From: Erythroxylum novogranatense
Lineage: Eukaryota; Streptophyta; Magnoliopsida; Malpighiales; Erythroxylaceae
Length of the DNA: 64,000 bases
Direction of reading: 5' to 3'
Assembly: GCA_029891385.1 (NCBI GenBank)
Contig: CM057234.1
Location: 25,468,350 to 25,532,349, forward strand
The translations under genes were made by a program, and so were the position numbers. The first letter of the stretch is position 1. Each line of letters opens with the position of its first letter. Shown here one piece after another: positions 11,233-22,156 of this stretch. The notes beneath the pieces were generated by a model. That model did no database searches. It was not told where the DNA came from and saw nothing but the letters and a program-made list of their open reading frames with translations.

Positions 11233-12757
11233 GATCTTGTCTCCTTTGCAATTTCGCAAGGTGATGGGATTGCCTCAATAACATGTCGCTCACCTCATAA
11301 GTATCATATTCATCGTATTAAATTATTACAACATGGTCTGTATAAAGTGCAAGTTGTCTTTCTCCACCTTCAATTTTTGAAAATCCTTTGGTAAACATAT
11401 TTTTAAAATGTAAGAAAAGTTAGTAAAGAAAATTTCCCCTGCACTTTGTCATGTGTTAACTCTCAAAGATTACAAACCAATCATATTTTACTCCTTCATA
11501 AGTTCTTTAAAAAACTAGACAAATTGAAACAAGAATTCAACATTGTAAAGTCTAAAACCTAATAGCTATTGGTTAAAAAGAGAAAATAAATCAAGGGTTA
11601 AGTAAGGAATATGAAAACTAAACAAACCAAGAAAATATCAACAACAAAAAATTAAACTATATTTGGGAATGATTTTTTGAGGTAATCATTCCTACACTGC
11701 TTCGTTTCTTTTTTACTTTTTTTCTTTATTATTGCAACCACATGATTTTTAATAACAAAAGTAAAAACAACAAGGCGTGAAACAATTAGATATGAAAGAA
11801 ATTAAATAATAAATAGATAGAGAGAAAACCTTAACATAATAAGAGATTTAAACAAACCCTAAAAACAAAAAGATTATAAAATTTTATTTTTTAACACTTC
11901 ATAAATAAGCACATGATGTAATAGAATGAAAATTATAAAAAAACATGATTTTCTCTTTATTGTAATAAAGAAATATAATAAAATTTGAACAACACAAAAC
12001 AAAAGGATAGTCACACCTGATTTAAAGCCAATATCTAATACCAATTGATGCAAACACACCTAAGAATACATCTTAGAGAACCCATGAACAAATTTGAATC
12101 AAACCTTAGAAAACTAAAGCAAATGTATAAAGAAATTGACCCTTTGATTATAAAGAACTAATAAATAAATTCATAAAGTATTTGAACACCATTAAGAAAG
12201 ATTTTTTTATAAGTTCTAAAAATAACAAGGGAAAGAAGCTCTAATGACTCTCAATTAACATATATCTTAATATTGCCTTCTACTAAAAAGAAATATCTTA
12301 AATACAAAACACAAAAATTAAGGTTTCGAGTAAGCACGATCTAAGATCTTATTATAAGCCAGAGTACGTAAACTATGCATAAACTGATGTTATTGGGCAT
12401 GGTACAGGACATGCCTATGGCTGAAGATTGTGAAACCTCTTGTGAGCTTGTGAATTAAGACACGATTTAGGCCACACCCATGCTTAAAGATCTTCTCCAA
12501 CTAAAGATGAGTGTTTTACCTCTAAATCTTTACGAACTTTAACATTAACTCTTGTAATTGATTTAAGCCTATGTGCACTAGATCCCCTGTTATAGTTAGT
12601 TGTGCTTGCATCACATACCTATTAAGATTTTCTTTTATTTAGTTAAGAAGTATAAAAATTTCCTTTCCAACAACGTTCAAATGACTTAATTATACAAAGA
12701 AGATATTTTAAATATATACCATGTGAAATTGTTCGATAGAAAGTATTATTTAATCTT
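11233..12757. other. 1.5-kb segment present in copy A only
   Basis: Copy B jumps from GAATTTAAG directly to CTTATTC, joining the equivalents of 11232 and 12758. Both ends in copy A carry ATTTAA, so a microhomology deletion in copy B is as plausible as an insertion in A. The segment contains a diverged relative (about 12391-12620) of duplicated sequence at 6930-7085, including GGCCACACCCATG and AAAGATGAGT. It therefore holds an older local repeat. I find no gene. Confidence 0.6.
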
Positions 12758-14250
12758 ATTCTTCCTTCATGACTTTTTGAGTCCATTTAACTGGTAGTAT
12801 AGCTTATAATTTCTTGTCATGTGGCCTCTTTTAATTTCATTCTCATATAGTCTATCAATAGTTTCTTAATTGTCCTCTTTTTATATTATTAGGTATTATT
12901 ACTTTTTGCTTTAATTTAATGGACTTAAAGCTTACATTTAAGTATTGTTGTGTTTATATGTTTCTTAAAATAGTCTTCTTGATGTAAAGTTTTCATTATT
13001 ATCATCCATATTATCAATTTTATATTTAACATTTTCAAAATGGTAAAGTAAGATTTGTAAAGGATTCTTTACCTATAATAGAGTAAGATGATTATAAATA
13101 TTTCTCGTCTCGTGTGATAAATAAGTTGTTATGAGGTTTCACTTCATCCATTAAATCAATAAGGTAGCGAATTTTTGGGTGAAAAATAGAAAGTGAACAT
13201 AGGCTAATGATTGTTTGGCTTAGCCACTATTAATTAGTTTTATCTATCTTTTTGTATCAATAGTAATTAGTTTTTATCTCTCGTTCATTACTCTTTTTAC
13301 TATTATTGTGTTTGATATGAAATATTCTATATTAATTTTTCATAACCATTCATTAAAATAGATAATCAATTTATTAATTTGTAAATTATACAAAATAAAT
13401 GCACATAATTTATCTCTCTTCTTATATATCGTCCAGACGTCAACAAATTTGTCAAAAACAACGTTGGATGATTTGAAACGATAACTTAGTTTAATTGAAG
13501 CTACAAATATTTTATTTATAAGGCAAATTATAAGATAACATAAAGGAGATTTGCAATATTTTGGTCAATCATTAGGGTGTTAAATATATATATATATAAA
13601 AAGAAAAGATTACAAAGAGGTCACATAAAGTTATAACATATTCATTAAAATATTATTTTGGTTCCTTTTCATTTGATATAAAATCTAGATTGAATAATTG
13701 ATATGACTTGCATAATGATATTCTTTTCTTCATAGTAAAAGCAATTAGATATGAGTAATTATTATGAAACCATATTATATATTACATAAGGGACCATTTA
13801 ATCATTACATAGGAAACTTTAAAGTAATTTTAAAAGTTGTCTATTATGTATTAATCTATAAATGATATAAGTATTGATAGATAGAAAGGTCAAACTACAA
13901 ATATCAATTGCAATAATACATCATTCTTAATATTAAAATAGTCCTTATATATTAATTTTGACTCGTGAATCTAATTAAGTAATTAACCGATTAATAACAA
14001 AACCAAGGCTTTTACTTTGGCAGTTCAATTCATTAAAACACGAGTGACGAGGGACGAGTAAGGAGTGACTACACATTAAAAAAAGTAATATTTGGTAGGA
14101 TGAAACCTTGTATAATAATTGAAGTGGGACAGAGAGAATGTTAAAGGCATCTTTCTTTCTTTTTGCTGTTTTACCTGTGCAGAAACTGAAGGACACTTTC
14201 TGCTCTCGCAACCTTTTAGCTGTCAACAAGATTTTCACGGTTCGGAAAAT
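12758..14250. other. Duplicated non-coding block with short TA run
   Basis: It matches copy B 35580-36083 and 38573-39510, with copy B's 2.48-kb insertion missing here. The intact target at 13249-13262 (AATAGTAATTAG) documents that empty site. A short (TA)n tract at 13587-13599 is absent from copy B. No gene is seen. Confidence 0.65.
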
Positions 14251-14260
14251 CACTTGAGAT

Positions 14261-14347
14261 TCTCTGTCCTCAATTACCCAAGTCCTTCAGTACCTCATTC
14301 ATTAAGTCATTCATTTAATAGAAGGGCTTGGATAATTAGGGACAGAA
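14261..14347. repeat. Imperfect foldback, 26-nt arms
   Basis: TCTCTGTCCTCAATTACCC (14261 on) pairs with GGATAATTAGGGACAGA (to 14345), separated by about 37 bases. Continuing stem sequence is CAAGTCCT against AGGGCTTG. It lies in the part of copy A (14251-14900) that has no match in copy B (39515-39890). It could be a small MITE remnant or a hairpin transcript. No target duplication is clear. Confidence 0.5.
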
Positions 14348-14586
14348 AAATAGAGTACAGAGAGGCTCGGAAAATGGAGTCTGGATTGTGCATGCTCAAC
14401 ATAACTTTGTTTTATTCTGCATACAGTGACAAAAAACAGCGTCGATTTAATAAAATTTACAACTTCTTGGGAGATGGACAAGCACTGTGGGACCCACCAC
14501 ACAGCGCGCTTGTTACCAGAGAGTCAAGCTTTATATATGGAGAATAAAGCTTAGAAATGTTGTGGTTAAGATAGACGTAGACTTGT

Positions 14587-14900
14587 GGGTTTGGCTTATT
14601 ATTATTATTATTATTATTATTTCCTAATTACGTTTATTTCCGTTATTTACAATCTGTCTTATTTTTTAAAATAGTTATTATTATTAAATTTATTGCAAAG
14701 TTATTATTACATTTATTATTACATTTAAAATAGTTATTATTACATTTATTATTACATTAAAAATAGTTATTACATTTATTTATTCTCCATATTTAATAAT
14801 TAGGAAATGGCCATTTACAATTGATTAATGTAATTATTTAAAATGAGCTTTAATTATTAATTTTCTACTTGCTATTATTCTTATTATTAATAAATTCAAA
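14587..14900. repeat. AT-rich simple sequence (ATT/TTA)
   Basis: A TTATTATTATT run at 14599-14620 is followed by repeated ATAGTTATTATTACATTTA units to about 14780. It is low-complexity DNA with no gene. Confidence 0.7.
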
Positions 14901-15924
14901 TAAAAACGTGACGCTTCCCAAGTTTTGCTTCAATTTCACCCTTTTGATTGTGATTCGGTTACTTGATATGTACGGAAATGTGTCATTCCAGTTTCAATTT
15001 CACTCTTTACTTGACTTAAAAGCGAAGGATCAAAGTCATTAATAATAAAATATTTATTTTATTTTAAGAATAAAATTTAAAATTACAATAAAAATGAAAC
15101 TAAATAGTTAATTAAAAATTTTTGAAAAAGAGGCGAGGGAAAGGTGGGAGAATTTTTATTAAAAATTGCTAAAAATTCCTCTATATAATAAATGAATTCA
15201 ATGTTGATGAAATATGTAAAAGATATTTCTAAAAACTTAACAAAATATTGTTTAATCATTTTTTAAAAGTTCATATATAATAAAAGAAAATTCATTAAAA
15301 AATACAAGTGATCCATTGAATTTCAAAATAGTTAATTTTGGACTTCACATTGAAATTGAATGAAAAAGAATTGCTCACCTACTTGGATTATTGTCAATCA
15401 TGCTCATTTGGCGGACTTACATGTGCTTTTTGATTCCGTATAGTTCCAGCTAGGAACCTTCCACTTTTCACCATATATTCAAAAAACACTCTCAATGCAA
15501 CCTATATATATTCATTGTCTTTTGTCCAACGTGTAAATTCAGCTTTTCCATATTCATTTACTCTCGAATAAATTATTTGGATTTCATATTGAAGTCTTCT
15601 TCTACGGTGGTAAAGACTTAGGTGACATTGATGGAGCGAAGGATTTGTAGACTAACGAATCTTCCTCTTCAAACTGCCTCTTCAAGGCTACAAAACACCA
15701 CGAAATGAATAGTTTACAAGAAACCAAGAATATAACATGCATACGTCAAAACACACAGAATAGAGCACTCTTGCTAGCTCGTAACTAAAACTTCATCTGC
15801 CAGTTTAAGAAAAGCGAAGTGAGCGTGCCACGGATGAGGGTAGAACTGTCGAATTTTTGTTGCATCCTGAATTCAAATAAGGAGAATTTAAGTAATGGAA
15901 TACGTAACCACCGCAGAAAAAAGG

Positions 15925-16060
15925 GCGTTTATCTACGAAAATTACTAATGGAAAAACCGTGATAACGTATATGAACTCGCCTTTCCCATACACCATGTAT
16001 GACCTCGTCAATATCAGAATCCCAATAAACTTGTTTCTGAAATTAAAAGAAAAAATTCGA
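15925..16060 (-). pseudogene. Scrap of CACTA accessory (PTTA-like) gene
   Basis: On the minus strand this resembles the CACTA gene piece at 51890-52010. Both read TRSYxxYGxGE with the downstream ATAACGT and CTCGCCT...CCCATAC bases and the same intron-edge text (AAATTAAAAGAAAAA against AAATAAAAAGAAAAA). Only one exon-sized stretch is present. It begins where copies A and B of the segmental duplication part company, so it is either a separate insertion or the edge of a lost CACTA element. Confidence 0.55.
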
Positions 16061-16199
16061 TAACTTATAATCTAATATTATTTATATATACAAATAAATG
16101 TAAAAAGAAAATTATCAACATATTGTTCCTCCAAAGCAATGACGATGTGTATGTACAGAAAACAGACGCCGGTAATGACCAATTGTAAAGGGTTACAAT

Positions 16200-16419
16200 C
16201 AGGGGCGGATCCAGCAAATTTTTGAAGTGGGGGCAAAAAAAAAATTTTTTGTCCCCAAAATTTAAAATAAAAATTTTTTGTGGGGGCAAAACTTAAAATA
16301 ATTTTTTTTTTGTGAGGGCAAAATTTAAAAAAAAAAATTTATGGGGGCAACTTTTAAGGGAGCTATGGAGCCAGTGGGGGCAAGTGCCCCCACTTGCCCC
16401 CATTGTGGCTCCGCCCCTG
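16200..16419. mobile_element. hAT-type MITE, 220 bp
   Basis: The ends are CAGGGGCGGATCCA (16200-16213) and, inverted, CAGGGGCGGAGCCA (16419-16406), so the terminal repeats match at 13 of 14 positions. The flanks GTTACAAT (16192-16199) and GTTGCAAT (16420-16427) are a 7-of-8 target duplication of hAT length. The interior is runs of A/T with repeated GGGGGCAAAA and a central palindrome around GGGCAAGTGCCC. There is no coding capacity. Confidence 0.9.
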
Positions 16420-16427
16420 GTTGCAAT

Positions 16428-18128
16428 GGCTTTTCGAAAGTCGTTAACAGTAACTTTTCCTCACTTTTTCCAAATTTGTTAACCTTTCAAACATACTCTT
16501 CTCCGTTCAAAACAAGAAGCATAAAAAAAGGCAATCAATGGAAGATAAAAGTGAAGAAGACAACCCTATGAATTAAACAGATCATCAAGTTTCAGGCCAC
16601 TGATATGTTAATGTTTGTCTCCTCTTTTTATGCTTGTAGACTACAACTAAAAGAAGTGGTTGCATAAATGAATCCTACTGCAATCTAGAGGAAGTCGTTT
16701 AGGAATAACAAAGCTTGTATTTTGTTCTGATGGAATGAATGTCAACTTGAGAAGCAAAGTTCAATTCTTTATTGCATAATATTATGTAAGGCCCTTTTTG
16801 TTGGTTTTTTGTGTAGAAATTAGTGAAAAAGTAGACTAGGGAAAAGCTTTTCTTGTTATATGTTTATCAGTAACCCTTAATGCTCAACATCATCAATTAG
16901 CTTTTTTCTTGCTTTCTTTAGTTCTATGTGTCAATGTTTTAGCTAACACATTCACTCATATTAAGGTCTAGCAGACCCACTTAACAAGTCTGAAACTTAA
17001 AAGGAAACCTTGAAATGATGCATATCTAACCTTGAAGATATTCTCTTCCTCTGGATCATAAACCAAATGTATGCCAACCCTGCCAGTTTGAACTGAAATT
17101 TCACATTAGTTGCTTTACTTTTGTCAAACTTACATGCAGTTTTGAATACTATTCTAAACACAAGTAGCGGGCATCTTCTGATAAGTATCAATAATTTTTT
17201 TTACACCTGTTGATTATAATTTGCTAATTAGTTGGAAAATGCCATATTTAGACTTCGATTCAGGATAAACATAAAAAATATAAAAACAAATCACACGTTT
17301 GGCATAGTAGACGTTGCCTTAACGTAGTTGAATAAGTCGTCATACAACAAAACACCTCTGATCACGTTCATTGCTAAAACTGGTGAGTGAAGACAAAGAT
17401 GGAATAAAACCATGGTTTTATGTAAATATATTTTAAAAAAACTCGTTGATTTTTACAATATTAAATTTATAAAATTTTATTATATACAATTAATATACAA
17501 ATTTCTTTAATTATATTAATTTGCACATGTTTTATTTCTAACTATAGTGAGAATTAATTTAAAACCATCATATATTATATTAAAATAATTAACATAAGAG
17601 TATAATTACAAAAATAGAAACAGGATGATAAAACCAGACATGTTTTTCTAATTTTTTATTACAAATCTTAATCAAACATGTTTTTGTTTTTAGCTCTTAT
17701 ATTAAAAATCTCAACCGAATAAGTTTTTATTTTTTAATTAAAAAATAGAAAACTAAAATTAAAAACCACTAGTTTACTTAGGCCAGAGATGGCTCTGCAA
17801 GGGAGTTTTATCTGGCTGGTGCTAGTTGTCGTTCAACAACAAAGCCTAAATCTAGACTTATCCTAGATAAATCTTCCGTATCATAATTGGAAAAGTGTTG
17901 ATTATGTCAGCTAGCTCGACCTTTCTTTCTCATCTCAAGGTTGGTGGATGGATCTCTTTAACGTGACTCGTACTTTTAACGTTATCAAACCTAAACGGCA
18001 CTAGGATTGTCAAAGGAGTGACGATGATATGGAGATACTGGATCTAGACAAATAGAGGAAGGCACAATTGCACCAAATGTATTATCATCTGATGTAGAAC
18101 TATGGGATGTAGAATTGTTGGATGGGGT
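16428..18128. other. No recognisable feature
   Basis: This is AT-rich DNA with short frames under 70 codons and no recognisable domains. The 17400-17760 part is especially A/T-rich. The last stretch (17770-18128) is closer to genic composition, and the copia element at 18129 is inserted in it, but I cannot identify a gene. Confidence 0.5.
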
Positions 18129-19504
18129 TGTTAGAGTAGTGCCCTAAAGGCAATCGCCTTTAGCGCATTTTGTACAAAGTTGTGCACATACTTTATGAAT
18201 AAATAAAGAAATGCATATTTCATTAATTTGATGTTCATTATTTATGAATGGATATTGATCTATAAGCAAATTAATAAAGTCCTTGATATATGACATAGCA
18301 TGAAGGAAATTATGATGTGATCATACTACTGAGATTCCTGACATAGCATGAAGGAAATTATGATGTGATCATACTACTGAGATTCCTATCATGTGCAATT
18401 ATGTCAGTATCTAAATTATCCCTGGTCGTAGGATTACTGAACTGGACATCGGTAATCCGGAGATACTAGCACATCTCAAGCTCCTTGATTTGATCAAGCA
18501 GTGGATCTCAGAAACTGTAAATATGAGATATTTAGGGTTGAGATGTGGATGATTACTAGAGGTAGTAAGTACATTGGATGACCTGCTATGAGATCATCAC
18601 ATGGATGTCATATTCTAATGTCAGTGATAATATCATCATAGCAATGATGCAAGTATCCTTAGACTTGAGGTACTCAAGGATATCTTGGATACTGATTCTG
18701 TGCTTTGATTCCATTCCTTGTTGCCTTACAGAGGTCGCTCGTAGGGTGGTGCTTGGGTACAGTTTGAGGTATTCGAAGGTAATTGAGTAGCCAATAGAGG
18801 ATTCACCACTTCTGTGATAGCAGAAGATGATACCCATGACCTCTTGTCAGGGTCATTACTTGAAAATCTCTTATCAGAGTAAATATGTCATGAAGAGTGT
18901 CTTCATTGACATATTAAGTAATGAATCCCAGGACAAGAACTGAAATCACTTGGACTAGATTTGACGTAGTCAGTCTAGTAAGAGTTGACACTTTGCCCAT
19001 ACTCATAACCAAGTGGGGTATAGCATGGTGAAAGGACGAATTGCACGGTAATTGTCTATGGAAAGGTTCGTGATATGGTTCATGATGAATATAGGTTCAT
19101 TCGTCAAACCAATTACTTTCCGGTCAATTGGGGATCATGATGTGTTGCTAGATACCGCTCATGACTTGCTTGGATTAAGTGTTGATCTAAGTGGCTAACA
19201 TAACCGGGAACCTAATGGATCACACGCATAAGAATGACTCGGAGAATTTGTAAAATAGTTTTAGACAGAGTTCCAATATATGGAGAGCAATCGAACTAAA
19301 TGGATCCCGATGAGATCGAGATATGTCCCGATGAGATCGCGACATCGATATTGCTGAAAAAGGTTTCCAGTTTTTTCCATACCGGGACCCGATAGGCCGA
19401 TAGGACCGACCCCAGTGTGACTGGACCACTTCAGCATTATATATATATATATATATATCTAATTAATTAATTAATATATGTTAACGTGGAAGATGGAGAA
19501 GATG

Positions 19505-19586
<82 letters not shown>

Positions 19587-20038
19587 GGCTAACGTGGAAC
19601 ACACCTCACCATGTTGCATTAAATGTCTTTAATGATGTTAAAGACATATAAAAAGGGTAAAAAAAGATGAGTAGGTTCGTTGGCTTTTGAAAGAAAAAGA
19701 AAGAGTTTGTTTCTAAAAGCATACTAGCATCATTTTCATCATCTTTCAAGCTTCAAACTTCTCTCTAAGCATTCTTCATCGTTTTCTCAAGCTCTCCAAG
19801 GACAAAGGTAAGAACTAGCACTCTTTAATTTGTTCTAGCTATTCTCGGGTCAAAGGGTTTGTCCCGGTTAGGTTCTCCGATCTCTGCGTGGATACCGTTA
19901 GAGACGGTCTCCTTTGGTCGTTTTGGTTTGACTTTATTATATAGTCACATGAATCCTAGCTTTTGGGAAGGTCCCGGAACAAAAATTTTTGTTTTCCGCA
20001 CCGTGGGCATGTGATGCTCACACCGGAATTTTCCTATA
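18129..20038 (+). repeat. 5' LTR of the 9.8-kb copia element
   Basis: It starts TGTTAGAGTAGTGCCC and ends TTTTCCTATA, where the 3' LTR has TTTTCCTACA. The canonical CA end has thus mutated to TA in this copy. It is 1910 bases, about 90 longer than the 3' LTR. The extra length comes mainly from a 47-base tandem duplication (AGCATGAAGGAAATTATGAT unit, 18298-18390) and an expanded TA tract. Reading frames within it, such as 18578-18790, recur in the other LTR and are non-coding. Confidence 0.93.
19507..19582. repeat. (TA)n microsatellite in the LTR
   Basis: About 38 uninterrupted TA units. The corresponding place in the 3' LTR (about 27451-27464) holds only a short TA tract, so the expansion happened after insertion. 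Confidence 0.97.
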
Positions 20039-20039
20039 G

Positions 20040-20051
20040 TGGTATCAGAGC
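20040..20051 (+). promoter_or_regulatory. Primer-binding site (initiator tRNA-Met)
   Basis: TGGTATCAGAGC lies one base after the 5' LTR. This matches the 3' end complement of plant initiator tRNA-Met used by most copia elements and fixes the LTR/internal boundary. Confidence 0.92.
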
Positions 20052-22156
20052 CACTTGTGTCGTATATAACGAAGAAATCATGACTAGGTCGGAGTTGCCT
20101 ATTGCTTGTGACAATGATGCATGTTGTAAATGTCAAATTCGAAATCAGTATAGAGATATTATTTTTCGAAATTTTCTTGCCCAGATATGTTCACAAGATG
20201 TTTTTGCATATGTCTGTGGAAGCTCGAAATTTATCAATGTGATTTGATATGGTTTTGCTAATTTATTCCCTAATGTTTTGGTTGTTGTGTTTGTGCACAT
20301 TCAATGAACAGACATGCTTGTAAATTCGAGAATAAATTGTAGAAATTTTTTTTTTCGGATTTTCTTTCACCAAAATGTCTCTAAGCTGTTTATGAATGTC
20401 TATGAGGATGGAAAAATATTTTCGTGGTGATTTACTATTTATTTGAGAATTTATTGTGTGCTGATGGGAATAACTGTGTTGAGGAACACAGATTTAACAT
20501 TGGTTTTGTTGCTGAAGTTGGTTGAGTTTTTTATGGAAATAAATCCTAAACAAATTCATGAAGCATGTTGTGAACATGTTGTAACCTCTGTAATTTTCTC
20601 AAAATTTATTGAAATTGTTTCAATGAGTTTTTCAAGCAAAACACAGAGCTTGGCAGTTTTGTGAAAGTTGTTGGAGCTATTTTGTTTGAAATGAATGATT
20701 GTGTATTTCTCAGTTCCAATGCCTTGGATCATTTTTAATGTGATTAAAAATGTGTTATATTGATGTTGTATGCTTTCCAAATTGAATTTCTTGAAATTGG
20801 GTTTCCAAAATTTTCGGATGTCAAATATGTCACATTAGCGTCTCTTTAGTGTATTTCGTTGTCCTGATTGTTTTGGCCGTTACAAATTTTGTGACCAGTG
20901 CCGAAGTAGTCTTGATAAAGTGTAGACTACCTAGAGATACTTAGGGTGATAGTTTGATATTCTTAAAATTATTTGGAAATCTAAATGAATAGTAATGTAT
21001 TCATCGATCTCAAGTTTCATGTATAGTATAACTATATATGGTAAGCATGATACAATGAAAGTGTTTCATTGGTACATCATAGTAAAGGATATTATACTTG
21101 GTATTGTGAATTTGAACTACACGAATTGAGAAATTAGCCGATTAGAGTGCATGCCAGTACATGTACCAATGACTATACATGTACTACCGATCGGTACACG
21201 CACCGATCGACTAAGACATGCATCGGTCGACCGCTCGTGCACAGTAATCCATAGTAGTCGACTAGCACATGCACCAGTCGACTAGTTCGTGCACAGTAAT
21301 CCATAGTAGTCGACTAGCACATATACGCTTGATGGCATGCACCAATCGACTAAAGCACATGCACCAATGACTACAACATGCAAAAGATGGGATGATGGAT
21401 GATTTTAGGTATAGATTCAATGTGATTGATGAATTGCCCTAAATCATTCCATATAGTCATGGTGACTATAATCCTATAGCTTGGAGAAGAAGAAGATGAG
21501 ACCTAAAAACCCTCACACATCATATGAAAACTAATGCCTTCCATTAATATGGGAAGAACCAGAGTTCTTATAGAGTTGGGTTGTTGGATAAACCCAAGCT
21601 CACTCTATACGGATATGTTCAAACCATGAAAATAAGATTTTCGGATTAATAGGTCGGTTTTCACTAGAAGCGTTAATTTGTTGAGTAAACTCAAGGTTAA
21701 CGTGGACAGAGGCGAAATTGGGTAGTGTACATCAAATGTACGCGCATCAAGAGTTGATAACCCAATGTGTGTGCATACATCACGAGTTGATAGCACTAGT
21801 CGATAATTGCACCTAAGATGTAACTGGTATGACCGATACCTACCGATTGATCTAAGGTGACTTGTTGGGTAAACCCAAGGTCATTTTAGTAATGTCAGAT
21901 ATTTATGATGCAATTGGTATGACTGATACCTACCGATTGACCTAAGGTGGCTTGTTGGGTAAACCCAAGGTCATCTTAGTAATGTCGGATATCGACCCAC
22001 TAGGACATTTTGTCATAATGTTTCTTGGATTCGTAATGAGGGCTATGGATTCTTTGAAACTAGTGGGAGCCATATGCATGTCATGCAATTCCTTATGATC
22101 ATGCATGTAATTCTATTCTAACATTCTTTCTCTCTTTCTTTTTAGGTTGATTGAAG
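20052..22156 (+). other. Long copia leader with repeats and hairpins
   Basis: 2.1 kb separates the primer-binding site from the gag start, with no credible gene. It contains a block rich in palindromic GTCGAC/CGATCG motifs (about 21190-21350, including a repeated CGTGCACAGTAATCCATAG unit). It also has a roughly 92-base tandem duplication (about 21812-21990) and four copies of a palindrome of the TTGGGTAAACCCAA type (21584, 21681, 21865, 21955). The repeats resemble structured packaging or translational leader RNA, which is inference. Confidence 0.7.

Larger units (their letters stand above)
3269..15906 (+). repeat. Segmental duplication, copy A
   Basis: This matches 31700-41593 in the same orientation. 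Matched blocks are 3269-3294 and 3764-3860, 5399-7085, 10485-11232, 12758-14250, 14900-15190 and 15190-15906. Over 6784-6950 against 34512-34677 I count about six differences by eye, so identity is near 95% locally. Gaps in the match are explained by the TRIM, a 1.5-kb insertion, a 3.4-kb hAT element and a 1.5-kb segment absent from copy B. The duplicated DNA is CNGC2 exon 1, its leader and about 9 kb upstream. I find no conserved protein-coding frame in it: for example, the 121-codon minus frame at 5493-5858 meets a stop in copy B. Confidence 0.9.

Noticed and set aside
14119..14547. 142-codon plus-strand frame
   Set aside because: Half lies in duplicated DNA where copy B does not keep the frame, and half in the foldback region. 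No domain is recognised.
18578..18837. Overlapping frames of 70-83 codons on both strands
   Set aside because: They lie inside a copia LTR and recur in the 3' LTR at 26500-26712, so they are LTR sequence and not genes.
20443..20664. 73-codon frame in the copia leader
   Set aside because: It is in the untranslated leader, with no similarity and an overlapping antisense frame of the same length.
21180..21350. CRISPR-like repeat/spacer pattern
   Set aside because: Repeats are short palindromes with irregular spacing in the leader of a plant retrotransposon. There is no cas gene and no regular array.
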